Positions 19,081 to 29,990 of a stretch of 64,000 bases of DNA are shown piece by piece. The stretch's first letter is position 1; each line of letters begins with the position of its first letter. Under the pieces are notes generated by a model, which was not told the origin of the DNA, ran no database searches, and saw only the letters and a list, made by a program, of their open reading frames with translations. The position numbers and the translations under genes were made by a program. The stretch covers positions 107,245,793 through 107,309,792 of the forward strand of contig OZ024929.1 in assembly GCA_964017235.1 (NCBI GenBank). Direction: 5' to 3'. The DNA is from Sabellastarte sp. h YS-2021 (Eukaryota > Annelida > Polychaeta > Sabellida > Sabellidae).

Positions 19081-20279
19081 ACACCTTAACGATGTCCCGT
19101 CCAGGGATACACTGTGTCAAGACGCAATCTCTAGTTTACTTAAGTAAACAGTTTAACACTGAAGCAGAGGTAAAAGGTAAAGTCTTTTCCTTATGTTAGA
19201 TTTGCAACTCATGATTTGATGTTAGTATGCTTAACATTCTGAACTCCTACAACTAATAAAGAATTTATAAATGAAAATATAACAAGACCACTACCGTGGT
19301 ATTATCTCCCGCCGAGCATTACAGGGGAAGAAATACCTTTTCCGAGATATTCACAATTTTTCATTTTCCGCTAAAATGCAAGATGGCCGCCAAAAGTGGT
19401 AAAACTGAAATTCTTCCCCTAGGCACAGAATACTGTTTAACTACCCTGTGGGTCAAAAATTCGCTCGAAATCACTCTATCTCTTACCATTTGGAAGATAT
19501 TTTCAATGTTTATTTTCCGCTAAAATCCAAGATGGCCGCCAAAAGTGGCGAAAATTGAAATTTTTCCCTTTTGCATAGGACACTCCTGTACTACCCAGCG
19601 GGGCAAAAATTCGCTCGAAATCGCTCTATCTCTTACGGTTTTCGAGATATTCAAGTTTTGCCGTTAAGTGACTTACTGAAAGGAAAACAAAGTAGCTATT
19701 ACTCAGTTAGCTATGGACTTACAGCTGTGAAACTTTGCCACGATACAAAACATTAAAAAGTAGGTAAACAACATATTTGACAAAAATCCTCTAAATGTAA
19801 TAGTTTTGCAGTTATAAGTGATTTACTCAATGGAGAACCATCAAAGTAGCTATAGCTCAGTTAGTTATGGAGTTACAGCTCTCAAAATTTGCCATTACAC
19901 AGTACATAGCTAAACAACATACATGAGAAAAATCCTTTAAATTCAACAGTTTTGCTGTTATAAGTGATTTCCTCAATGGAGAACCATTAAAGTAGCTATT
20001 ACTCGGTTAGCTATGGACCTACAGCTCTCAAAATTTGCCATTACACAGTACATGAAAAAAGTACGTGAACAACATATTTGACAAGCATTCTGACGCATGC
20101 ATTTATCTCCCACCATATAAATTAGATGTACTAAAGATAACATATTTCAACAAGGTGCTCTAAATGTAATACTTTTCAAGTTATAATTGATTTAGTGCAT
20201 GATTTCATGAATTTTAATGCATTAAAAATTATTTAAAAAATTCATTAAAAAAATTTAGCATGTGAAAGCTCTCCAAAAT

Positions 20280-21520
20280 GAAGGTGAATGAGTTATTTGA
20301 GAAATATTGGCTATCTGCAATACTTTTAGTGATAATAGGCAGTTACTCATTTTGAGTAGGTGAGTAATTAGCTACGGATCTGAAAATTCACTAATTGAAA
20401 GCTCTCCAAAATGTATGTGAATGAGTTATTTCAGAAATACTGGCTATCTGCAATACTTGTAGAGATAATTCGCATTTACTCATTTTGAGTAGGTGAATAA
20501 TTAACTACGGGTGTGAAACTTGACCAAGTGAAAGCTCTCCCAAAAGTAGGTGAATGAGTTATTTGAGAAAAATTGGCTATCTGCAATACTTTTACAGATA
20601 ATTCACATTTACTCATTTTGATTAGGTGAGTAATTAGCTACGGGTCTGGAACTTCACCATGTGAAAGCTCTCCCAAAAGTAGATGAACGAGTAATTTGAT
20701 AAAAATTGGATACCCGCAATACTTTTAGAGATAATTAGCATTTACTCATTTTGAGGAGGTGAATAATTAGCTACGGCTCTGAAAATTCACCAAGTGAAAG
20801 CTCTCCCAGAAGTAGGTGAATGAGTTATTTGATAAAATTTGGCTATCTGCAATACTTTTAGAGACAATTCACATTTACTCATTTTGAGTAGGTGAATAAT
20901 TAGCTACGGGTCTGAAACCTCACCAAGTAAAAGCTCTCCCAAAAGTAGGTGAATGAGTTATTTGAGAAAAATTGGATATCTGCAATACTTTTACAGATAA
21001 TTCACATTTACTCATTTTGAGTAGGTGAGTAATTAGCTACGGGTCTGGAACTTCACCATGTGAAAGCTCTCCCAAAAGTAGATGAACGAGTAATTTGATA
21101 AAAATTGGATATCCACAATACTTTTAGAGATAATTAGCATTTACTCATTTTGAGTAGGTGAATAATTAGCTACAGGTCTGAAACTTCACCAAGTGAAAGC
21201 TCTTCCAAAAGTAGGTGAATGAGTTATTTAAGAAAAATTGGATATCCCCAATACTTTAGGGATAATTCACATTTACTCATTTTGAGTAGGTGAGTAATTA
21301 ACTACGGGTCTGGAACTTCACCATGTGAAAGCTCTCCCAAAAGTAGATGAATGAGTTATTCGATAAAAATTGGATATCCGCAATACTTTTAGAGATAATT
21401 ATCATTTACTCATTTTGAGTAGGTGAATAATTAGCTACGGGTTTGAAACTTCACCATGTGAAAGCTCTCCCAAAAGTAGATGAAGCAGTTATTTGAGAAA
21501 AATTATGTCATTATTTTGCC
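20280..21520 (+). repeat. 133-bp tandem array (F2-a)
   Basis: About nine monomers, each with GTGAAAGCTCTCCCAAAAGT, GAATGAGTTATTTGAGAAAA, GGCTATCTGCAATACTTTTA and TTTACTCATTTTGAGTAGGT. GAGTTATTTGAGAAA words recur 133 bp apart (20294, 20427 and on). The same satellite is much longer at 56.3-59.6 kb. Confidence 0.88.
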
Positions 21521-22410
21521 ACAAATAAGAAAATAGCTATTACTCACTTATGGCATGCAATAGAACCCCAAACTATATGCATTTACCCTGCAGTCACAAT
21601 TTCAAAGTAGGTATTACTCGGCTATCCAATGTGCAACAGGTCTGAAACTTTACTATGTGATAGGTTATCAAAAACTAGATGAATAACATATTTGAAAATA
21701 TTTCCCTAACTTTAATACTTTTGAAGATATTTGACATTTACTTATGTTGTTATTTTGCTACAAGTGAGAAAATAGCTATTACTCACTTATGGCATGCAAT
21801 ACAACCCCAAAATATATACCATCTTATAGTTAAGGACAAAGTAGCTGAACAACATATTTGAAGAAAAAGCTGCAACTGCAATAGTTTTGGAGTTACAATG
21901 GATTTACTCAACAGTCACAATTTCAAAGTAGCTATTACTTAGCTATGCAATGTGCAACAGGTCTGAAACTTTACTATGTGATAGCTTACAAAAAAGTAGA
22001 TGAATGACATATTTGAAAAGAATTCCGTAACTTTAATACTTCTGAAGATATTTGACATTTACTTATGTCATTATTTTGCTACTAATAAGAAAAAAGCTAT
22101 TACTCACTTATGGCATGCAATAGAACCCCAATCTACATGCCAGCTTATAGCTAAGGACAAAGTAGCTGAACAACATATTTGAAGAAAAAGCTGTAACTGC
22201 AATAATTTTGGAGTTACAATGGATTTACTCAACAGTAACAATTTCAAAGTAGCTATTACTTAGCTATGCAATGTGCAACAGGTCTGAAACTTTACTATGT
22301 GATAGCTAACAAAAAATTAGATGAATGACATATTTGAAAAGAATTCCGTAACTTTAATACTTCTGAAGATATTTGACATTTACTTATGTCATTATTTTGC
22401 TACTAATAAG
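21521..22410 (+). repeat. 321-bp tandem array (F2-a), left of DIRS-2
   Basis: Monomers of about 321 bp, each made of two related halves of about 160 bp. Identical frames begin at 21679, 22000 and 22321. Shared words are GATATTTGACATTTACTTATG, CTCACTTATGGCATGCAATA and AAGTAGCTGAACAACATATT. The array is interrupted at 22411 by DIRS-2 and resumes at 28671. Confidence 0.88.
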
Positions 22411-22629
22411 AAAATTGCAAATTTAATAAGTAAATTAAATTTTTATAAGTTAATACCCTATCCAATGGACAATAGCTTATCCGGTCGGCGCGAACCAGCC
22501 CGCCAAACGTCAGAAAAAGACGTCCTGTGTCTCCACCGGCCAGGCCGGCCCAGTACTGTGCACTCGCCAGATGGCGTGTCGTACTTCCTTCCTGTCTAGA
22601 CAGCGTGACGTCATAGCATCTTTTTCGTT
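22411..22629 (-). repeat. DIRS-2 3' inverted terminal repeat
   Basis: AAAATTGCAAATTTAATAAG ... CCAATGGACAATAGCTTATCCGG ... TCTTTTTCGTT. It carries the 3'-specific extension seen in DIRS-1 and the shared repeat core, read in reverse orientation. Confidence 0.88.
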
Positions 22630-22686
22630 GTCTAAACCTATTAGACCCCTAGGAAGCTGATAGCGGGGTCGGTGGGAGGGTCTTGT

Positions 22687-22783
22687 GTGTCCATTGGATA
22701 GGGTATTAACTTATAAAAATTTAATTTACTTATTAAATTTGCAATTTTATTGCGTTAATACATCCTATCCAATGGACAATAGC
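22687..22783 (-). repeat. DIRS-2 internal complementary region
   Basis: On the + strand GTGTCCATTGGATAGGG ... AAATTTGCAATTTTATTGCG ... CCAATGGACAATAG, that is 3' end joined to 5' end. It is equivalent to 17041-17136 of DIRS-1. Confidence 0.9.
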
Positions 22784-23144
22784 TGAATAACTACCACTTG
22801 GTACGTGGGTAAGTTACTAGGGACTAAAAAACTTGAACTCATATTAGAATAATGACAATTCCTTTCTAAAGCCTGGGTAGACCTTGAAGTCCAAACCCTT
22901 AAGGCTATGGTCGAATATCATCATCCGGTTATCCGGAATGGAACCGTCAGAGTCGACCTTGCCCCCCCCTTTTTTTACAGACCTGCTCTGAGGTAGGGGA
23001 AGAGAGGGATGAGTTCAGTCCCATAAAATTAAGTCTCCCGGAGGAAGTACGTGAGATTTTTTTTTTTTTTTTTTGTGTTGCTCCTTAACTATATGTGCAA
23101 TATATACAAATATGTACAAGTATTTACATATGTACAGATCTCCT

Positions 23145-24300
23145 CTAGGTACCAGTCTGTTGGTGGATCTGCTGAGCAGCCACAACCGGTCCAAGATGGT
23201 AGAGCTCTGAGTCAGCCCAAGCCACATCCTTCAGATAGAATTGGGTGAAGGTATTATGAGATTTCCAGTGGCAGGCTGCTAAGATCTGCTCTAAGGAGAC
23301 TCCAGACTGGAAGGCCTTAGAAGCTGCAAAGGCCCTGACATCATGAGCTTTAACTTGATGTAGGGTGTGGGCCTGATGATCAGAGAGCTCATAGCATAGG
23401 ATCAGTCTGCTTGATCCATGAGGAGATAGTGGCAGGGGAGATGTCTTTGTCGAAGCCTTTCTTGAAGGAGACAAAGACTAACTCCTTGTGCTGTCTGAGG
23501 TCTGAAGTCCTGTCCAAATAGTAGCGCAAAGCTCTGACTGGACACAGGGATCTGTCAGACTTGAGGGATTTATCTAGAGTAGGAGCCAGGGCTGGTAAGA
23601 CCACTGGGGCTACACTCTCTGGACCCTCTTTGGCCAGCTGATTCTTGGAAAGAAAGCTGGGAGATGGAAACAGGGACACCTTAGACCAATCGGATTGGTG
23701 TCTGATGTTTTTGTGCTGCCATGCATGGATCTCACTCCTTTTACCCGAGCCCAGGGCCAACAGGAAGACAGTTTTGAAGGTCAGATGCTTCAAAGATGCC
23801 TCCCTGAGAGGTTCGAAAGGAGCCCTTGTCAGCTGGTGTAGCACCAGGGAAAGGTTCCAGGAGGGTATTCCCCTCCGCCCTTTGGGTCTATCTCTGTGGA
23901 AACTTTCCAAGAGACGAGTGAGATTATCATCTTTGCTGATATTGACTGTTGTATTACCTAGTTTATCAGCAATGGCAGACCTGTATCCATCAATGGTGCT
24001 GGGCTGTAACTTCTTGTCCTCAAAGAGGTACATTAGGAAGTCAGCCACCGACTTTACAGGCGGTGACCTGAAGTCCACCTGATTAGTGACGCACCACTTT
24101 GTAAAAATGGCCCACTTTGCCTCATAGACTGATCTGGTAGATCTTCTTTGAGGAGCCTCAATTCTTGCTACCACTGCCTCAGAGAAGCCCTGTTCTTTGA
24201 TTGTTGTGGCTCTAGGAGCCAGGCATGGAGATTTAGATTTGTCATATTTCTGTGAGGGATCTGATTGAAGGGCTGTGTCAGCAGGTTGGGCTGGTTGGGC
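23145..24300 (-). pseudogene. DIRS-2 tyrosine recombinase, frameshifted
   Basis: The N-terminal two thirds of YR is open in the frame ending at 23389 (GFSEAVVARIEAPQRRST ... GSGKRSEIHAW ... SSWIKQT). The coding then continues in another frame (LILCYELSDHQAHTLHQ, HDVR, CHWKSHNTFTQFYL) to 23145. Compared with DIRS-1 (CAGACTGTGATCC), DIRS-2 reads CAGACTGATCC near 23404-23410, a 2-nt deletion upstream of the HxxR and Tyr motifs. The protein would lose its catalytic C terminus. It also lacks one of two adjacent Arg codons in the GKRRSE motif. Confidence 0.88.
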
Positions 24301-26561
24301 AGGCTGAGAGGGACCTGACTGGACATGGTCACTAAGTCCCAAAACCAAGGCATGTTGGGCCACCCCGGGGCAATCAGAATGAGTCTCTTGCACGGGGAGT
24401 CTTGTAACTTCTCCACCACTTTGCCCAATATGGCGGTCGGTGGGAAGGCGTATGCATCCAGATCCTCCCATGGCAGGGTGAGTGCGTCCACTGCTACTGC
24501 CAGAGTGTCCGGCACTGGAGACACAAACAGAGGTAACTTGTTGTTGAACCTCGTGGCAAATAGGTCTATCTGGGGCCGGTGCCATTTTCTCCACAAGTCT
24601 TGAAAAATGTCCGGAAGGAGGGACCATTCTGTTTGGATGGTCTGATTTAGCCTGGATAGCTTGTCTGCTATCACATTTAATCGGCCAAGGATATGTCGGG
24701 CTTTTAGGGTCACTTGTCGCTGGGAACACCAGGTCAAGATTCTCCACAGTAGAGCACACAGCAGGCCCGACTTCATTCCCCCTTCCTTGTTTATATAGGC
24801 CACTACTGTAGTATTGTCTGTGGCCACTAGGACAATTTTGTTTGTGCAAAGGTTTTGGAACTCTTTTAAGGCCAAGAGGACTGCTTTTAGTTCCAGATAA
24901 TTTATGTGCAGCTTGCTTTCCGGCACTGACCAGGACCCTCTTGCAGTGAACTCATTTAAATGAGCGCCCCACCCTTCTTTTGATGCGTCTGTAAAAATTT
25001 GCAGAGCATGCTTTATAGGGTGTAATGGTTGACCTTGAAGCACATTGCTTTCGTTTAGCCACCACTGTAAGTGTGGGTGCAGGGATCTGGGTAGAGGGAT
25101 AACCTTTTCCGGTACCCTCCAATTGTTTTTGAGATGCCACTGTATGGGCCTCATGTGTAACCGGCCTAGGTGAACTTGTTTCTCTGTGGCTGTTAATAGA
25201 CCTATCAAGGACATGAACTGCAGGACCGGACAAGCCGGTAGCAAGAGCAGTGTTTGTATTTTCCCTTGAAGACTTTGCCACCGGTCCGGTGTCGGTCTGA
25301 CCCGGCCGGACCTGAGGTCGAACTGGTAGCCTATGAAGTTGAATACTTGTTGGGGCTCCAGTTCTGATTTTTCTAAGTTCACCAGCCAGCCTAGATCCTG
25401 GCACATCTTGATCAGGATCCGGGTATGATGGAGACAGGTTTGGTGGGATCCGGCTCTGACCAACCAGTCGTCTAGGTACTGGTGGATTCTTATACCCTTG
25501 TGTGTGGCCATCAGTTTCACCTCCTTTACTAAGACAGTGAACTCCATGGGCGCTGTGGACCGACCAAAGGGCAGTGCTTTGAACTGGTAAGTCCGACCCT
25601 GGACATGATATCTGAGATATTTCCTGGATTGTTCCTGTATTGGTATATGGAAGTAGGCATCATTGAAGTCTACTGAGGTTACCCACTCCCCTTGCTGGAG
25701 GGATGTCCTGATGGTTTCCGGTGTCTCCATTTTGAACTTTTCCACCTTGAGGAAAAGATTTAGTTTGCTTAGGTCTAGTATAGGCCTCCACTTGTTGTTG
25801 GGTTTGGGTACCAGAAAAAGTCGGTTGAAAAACCCTAGAGATGTTTGATTGTGGACCAGCTCTATTGCATTTTTGTCCATAAGCTGATGTAATGCCTCCA
25901 GCAGGTAGCTGTTCCTGTGGGGATTGACATAACAGCTTATGACAGTGGGAGACCTTGTGAGGTTTGGCCGGATCCGAAAGGGGAGGGTGTAGCCCTCTCT
26001 CAAGATTTGAACTATTTTCGCTCCGGCATCTCTTTCCAGCCAAGTTTGCCAAAAGTTTTGAAGTCTGGCCCCTACAGGCAGATTTTTTACAACAAGAGGG
26101 ACATTTGTCACAGATTGGACACAAGGCAATTGAATGACAGAAGAAGCACCTTTGACATGTTTTAATGTACAACCTTTTGAATTTACAGCTGACAAGCCAG
26201 GACTTATTCCTTTCCTTTGTGGATGCCCGGTTGCAGAATGAACATGGTTGACAACATTTAAATTTACATTTGTTTTCAACGATTGAACAGTCAATGTCTC
26301 TTTGGGAGTGCTCCCGGCCAGCAGCCGTGCCCTTAAACTTGTTACACAGTAATTGTCATTTATACGGCTGCTGGCCCTTGGCTGGTCGTGAGGAATACTG
26401 ATGTTTTCCTTTCCCTCGTCTGTACTGGCTGTGAGAGGATACGTTTTTCCATGCCGGTCGGTCCTGTTTCTTAGGGTCAGACTTCCTATCTTGACGTTCA
26501 TAGGGGTGATATCTGCCCTTCTTGTACACCGACCCAGAGCGATTTCTGTCAAAATTAGCAA
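24168..26561 (-). CDS. DIRS-2 ORF2: RT, RNase H, methyltransferase-like region (open frame)
   Basis: 797 codons without a stop. RT blocks WRPILDLSKLN, VTSVDFNDAYFHIPI, LPFGRSTAPMEF (Leu in DIRS-1 is Arg here) and YLDD. RNase H blocks FTDASKEGWG, LELKAV, ATDNTTVVAYIN. The methyltransferase-like tail is IDLFATRFN, DALTLPWEDLDAYAFPP, LIAPGWPNMPWFW. It lacks three codons relative to DIRS-1 after the WRVPE block. It overlaps the Gag frame by about 206 nt, as in DIRS-1. The Gly-Arg replacement in LPFGR and the decay of both neighbours make autonomous activity unlikely, although this frame is intact. Confidence 0.88.
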   Translation of the reverse strand: MLILTEIALGRCTRRADITPMNVKIGSLTLRNRTDRHGKTYPLTASTDEGKENISIPHDQPRASSRINDNYCVTSLRARLLAGSTPKETLTVQSLKTNVNLNVVNHVHSATGHPQRKGISPGLSAVNSKGCTLKHVKGASSVIQLPCVQSVTNVPLVVKNLPVGARLQNFWQTWLERDAGAKIVQILREGYTLPFRIRPNLTRSPTVISCYVNPHRNSYLLEALHQLMDKNAIELVHNQTSLGFFNRLFLVPKPNNKWRPILDLSKLNLFLKVEKFKMETPETIRTSLQQGEWVTSVDFNDAYFHIPIQEQSRKYLRYHVQGRTYQFKALPFGRSTAPMEFTVLVKEVKLMATHKGIRIHQYLDDWLVRAGSHQTCLHHTRILIKMCQDLGWLVNLEKSELEPQQVFNFIGYQFDLRSGRVRPTPDRWQSLQGKIQTLLLLPACPVLQFMSLIGLLTATEKQVHLGRLHMRPIQWHLKNNWRVPEKVIPLPRSLHPHLQWWLNESNVLQGQPLHPIKHALQIFTDASKEGWGAHLNEFTARGSWSVPESKLHINYLELKAVLLALKEFQNLCTNKIVLVATDNTTVVAYINKEGGMKSGLLCALLWRILTWCSQRQVTLKARHILGRLNVIADKLSRLNQTIQTEWSLLPDIFQDLWRKWHRPQIDLFATRFNNKLPLFVSPVPDTLAVAVDALTLPWEDLDAYAFPPTAILGKVVEKLQDSPCKRLILIAPGWPNMPWFWDLVTMSSQVPLSLPNQPNLLTQPFNQIPHRNMTNLNLHAWLLEPQQSKNRASLRQW

Positions 26562-28355
26562 TATCCTCCTCTGCTTGCTTGATAACTGAGTCCGGGAACA
26601 ATGTATCTAACTCCAATGGGGCTGCCCTTAAAGCATTTAACGTGTCCGCCTTCACTCCAGCCTTGAGATAGGACAAATAGGAGTCACGTCTTAAAAGAGT
26701 GGTGTTGGCCATATTAACAAACACAAAATCCGTTAGGTGTTCCATAGCCTTAGCCATGGCTTGACAAACACTGGAATTAAAGTCTAACAGAAATTGGAGT
26801 TCGTCTGTGGCAGCCGACACCTTGCTTGCTGCTTTGCCCTTGGATTCAGTCCGGATGGTACGGAGCTGAGCTTGCATGTTCTGCTGGACTTTGAGTACAC
26901 ATTGGTTGAAGCCAGCAGCTTGGTTGCATATTATGGATGATTCCCGGGCTGATCTCTCCCACTTTCTTAGATTTTCCTGGGAAATAGGTCTGGAAAGTGG
27001 TGGATTTGAAGCTATGCCAGCTTGACGCGCAATCCTAAGATAGGTGCTGTTAATGCGGGAAGAGGAAGTATTCCAAGATTTCGGTGTGGAGCCAGAGTCC
27101 TTGGTTTCAGAGTGCACACCGTACCACTTACTCTGGGATTTGGCCAGACGGACAAACTGGTCCCGCTGAAGAGTTCCTGCCTCGGTGGTACGTGAAGGGT
27201 AGCCCTGTACAAGAGTAATATTCAGTTTAGAAAGTTTGTTGCAGAGCCACTCGTCCGTGGGGAGGTTGACGGATACCTTGCCAGGATGTTGAAGTTTTGG
27301 TCCGGCAAAAGGGTTGTCATCTGACGTCTTGGTGCCGGAATCACGGTCCGGAACATCGAGTCCACCCCATGTAAGACCGAATCCCCCTCATAGTTTCTCT
27401 GCAAGACTGTTCTTCAGAGAGGGATTGGTCGGGGTCGGTGAGAGAAACTTCATGGTCGTCAGATAATTCACCCTCTTCCGGGTACAGATCAACTGGAGGT
27501 CTATCCGAAGTCTGAGTCACTGGACGAGCTTTCCCTTCTGGATAAATCAAAGGCAGTGGAAAAGGACCTCTTAGCGGGCTGGCTAGAAATCCCTGAGGTT
27601 TCCGGTCGGTGAGAGGGTTGAGAAGAATCAGAACCGGCCTTAGAAGCAGTGGTGACATCCACATGGTCGGTAGCCGGTGGCACCGAGGTAGCTGGTCGGT
27701 GTGAAGGTTGGGAAGATGAAGAAGGCTTCAGGAAAGGCTGAGAGCTGATGGCGTTGGCTGGTGGAGCATGAGTTGGAGTGACCTTGACAGCACTAAATGT
27801 CGGTTCCTGGTCTAATGTTTTGGCCAACAATGCCTCCAAGCGGTTGAACCAATCCGACCACTTTTGCTCCATAAGTTCAAGTTTCTGGTCGGTGGATTCA
27901 GTAGAGGGTCGGTGAGATGACTTAACCGACTTGTCCGGCTTTTTGGAGGTAGTAGCTTTCTTTTCCTTCTTCTTCTCTTCTTTCTTTCTCTTCTCGACCG
28001 GCTTATCACTCAAATCAGAAGGCCCGGCTGGGCTCTGACCATCCACGACCCCCATTACTGTCACCAAAGACGGGTCTACAAGGGTGGGACTGAGAGTGTC
28101 ATCAGTAACAGGATTCTTGGATGGAGTTGAAGACTTCATATCCCGCTTCTCCTTTTTTAGTTTATATGATGGCGTTGATAGCTGGGCCAACTGTTCAGGG
28201 GTGAGAGCATTACAGTGACGACAATTTGCCCCTTCCTTCTCTACACAAGGATCCGTCCCTTTCTTTTTATCACGACAGCGTGCACAAACTGCGTGGGGGT
28301 CAAACCCCGCCATCATGTGGCCACAACCACCCCTACGTTGACTAGGAGAAGACAT
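26356..28355 (-). pseudogene. DIRS-2 ORF1 (Gag-like), two frameshifts
   Basis: Starts MSSPSQRRGGCGHMMAGF, parallel to DIRS-1, with the same Cys/His cluster. The frame runs to about 27535, shifts to a second frame carrying SDRPPVDLYPEEGELSDD and GIRSYMGWT, then shifts again near 27350 into a third frame (DNPFAGPK, FVRLAKSQSKWYG, then the helical block) that reaches the stop at 26356-26358. The stop is TGA followed by CAATTA. The frame beyond it is open to about 25660 and carries the conserved Cys cluster (about 26280-26110). Confidence 0.88.
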
Positions 28356-28477
28356 AATGAGCTATAAGTCTTCTAGAATCCACTGCTCAAATAAAGAAAT
28401 GAAAATTATAAGAGTTCAGATATAAAAATTGAAAATACAATTCGCTGAGAAAATCCGTGCACCATGTACATGCGCCA

Positions 28478-28670
28478 AACGAAAAAGATGCTATGACGTC
28501 ACGCTGTCTAGACAGGAAGGAAGTACGACACGCCATCTGGCGAGTGCACAGTACTGGGCCGGCCTGGCCGGTGGAGACACAGGACGTCTTTTTCTGACGT
28601 TTGGCGGGCCGGTCCGCGCCGACCGGATAAGCTATTGCCCATTGGATAGGATGTATTAACGCAATAAAAT
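28478..28670 (+). repeat. DIRS-2 5' inverted terminal repeat
   Basis: AACGAAAAAGATGCTATGAC through CGGATAAGCTATTG and ATGTATTAACGCAATAAAAT. It is the inverse of 22411-22629 in its core and carries the 5'-type terminus. Confidence 0.88.
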
Positions 28671-29770
28671 AGCTATTACTCACTTATGGCATGCAATAGA
28701 ACCCCAAACTACATGCCAGCTTATAGCTAAGGACAAAGTAGGTGAACAACATATTTTACGAAAATATTGTAACTGCAATAGTTTTGGAGTTACAATGGAT
28801 TTACTCAACTGTAGAATTTCAAAGTAGCTATTACTCAGCTATCCAATGTGCAACAGATCCGAAACTTTACTATGTGATAGCTTATGAAAAAGTAGATGGA
28901 TAACATATTTGAAAAGAATTCCCTAACTTTAATACTTTTGAAGATATTTGACATCTACTTATGTCATGATTTTGCTACAAATAACAAAATAGCTATTACT
29001 CACTTATGGCATGCAATAGAACCCCAAACTATGTACCATCTTATAGCTAAGGACAAAGTAGCTGAACAACATATTTTAGGAAAATACTCTAACTGCAATA
29101 GTTTTGGAGTTACAATGGCTTTACTCAACAGTCAGAATTTCAAAGTAGCTATAACTCAGCTATCCAAGGTGCAACAGGTCTGAAACTTTACTAGGTTATA
29201 GCTTACCAAAAAGTAGATGGACAACATATTTGAAAAGATTTCCCTAACTTTAATACTTTTGAAGATATTTGACATTTACTTCTTCTGTTATTTAGCTACA
29301 AATGAGGAAATAGCTATTACTCACTTATGGCAAGCAATAGAACCCCAAACTATGTACCACCTTATAGCTAAGAACAAAGTAGCTGAACAACATATTTTAG
29401 GGAAAACACTCTAACTGCAATACTTTTTTAGTTACAATAGCTTTACTCACCAGTCAGAATTTCAAAGTAGCTATTACACAGCTATCCAAGGTGCAACAGG
29501 TCTGAAACTTTACTATGTCATAGCTTACCAAAAAGTAGATGGACAACATGTTTGAAAAGATTTCCCTAACTTCAATACTTTTGAAGATATTTGACATTTA
29601 CTTCTTCTGTTATTTAGCTACAAATGAGAAAATAGCTATTACTCACTTATGGCATGCAATGGGACCCCAAACTATGTACCATCTTATAGCTAAGGACAAA
29701 GTAGCTGAACAACATATTTGAAGAAAAACTTGTTACTGCAATAGTTTTTGAGTTATGAGCCCTTTACTCA
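28671..29770 (+). repeat. 321-bp tandem array (F2-a), right of DIRS-2
   Basis: Continuation of the array interrupted at 22411. Equivalent positions occur at 28896, 29217 and 29539 (321-322 bp apart). The spacing 22321 to 28896 equals one 320-bp monomer plus 6255 bp of DIRS-2, so the insertion kept array phase. Confidence 0.88.
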
Positions 29771-29990
29771 AAGTAGCTAAGATTGCTATTACTCACTTAT
29801 CTTTAGGCCTAAGTCAATAAAACCAAAAACAATTTTCAAGGGCATGAAAATTCATTGGGACAATTAATTTACAAAAAATCTGTAGCAGTTTTGGAGAAAT
29901 CTGCGTGACTAACTAACGCACACACTCACGCACGCACACAGACATCATTTCATAATCTCCCTCCCGGGCTAAAGCCCGGCGGGAGATAAA

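Larger units (their letters stand above)
22411..28670 (-). mobile_element. DIRS-2: degenerate DIRS-like retrotransposon
   Basis: A second member of the DIRS-1 family in reverse orientation, about 6.26 kb. It has inverted terminal repeats (28478-28670 and 22411-22629) and an internal complementary region (22687-22783). The RT/RNase H frame is intact, but Gag carries two frameshifts and YR a 2-nt deletion. AAAAT stands at both junctions (22411-22415, 28666-28670), in the circle junction held in the internal complementary region, and in the inferred empty target (AAGAAAATAGCT). This is as expected for site-specific strand exchange without target loss. It interrupts the 321-bp array of F2-a without changing its register. 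Confidence 0.92.
19282..29990 (+). mobile_element. F2 element (F2-a), very long, interrupted by DIRS-2
   Basis: Starts ACAAGACCACTACCGTGG with TATCTCCCGCCGAG just inside. It ends with CTCCCGGGCTAAAGCCCGGC plus GGGAGATA, so TATCTCCCGCCG and CGGCGGGAGATA form subterminal inverted repeats around a 3' hairpin. Without the 6.26-kb DIRS-2 it is about 4.45 kb. Inside, in order: AAGATGGCCGCC repeats, a GTAGCTATTACTC array, a 133-bp array (20.2-21.5 kb) and a 321-bp array (21.5-22.4 and 28.7-29.8 kb). F2-c at 55.3-61.3 kb has the same ends and order. No protein is encoded. The structure suggests a non-autonomous helentron-like element; this is inference. Confidence 0.7.

Noticed and set aside
21679-21861. 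Frames of about 60-95 codons (MxNIFEKxSLTLILLKIFDIY type) at 321-bp spacing
   Set aside because: Phase-locked to the satellite monomer; they arise from the repeat.
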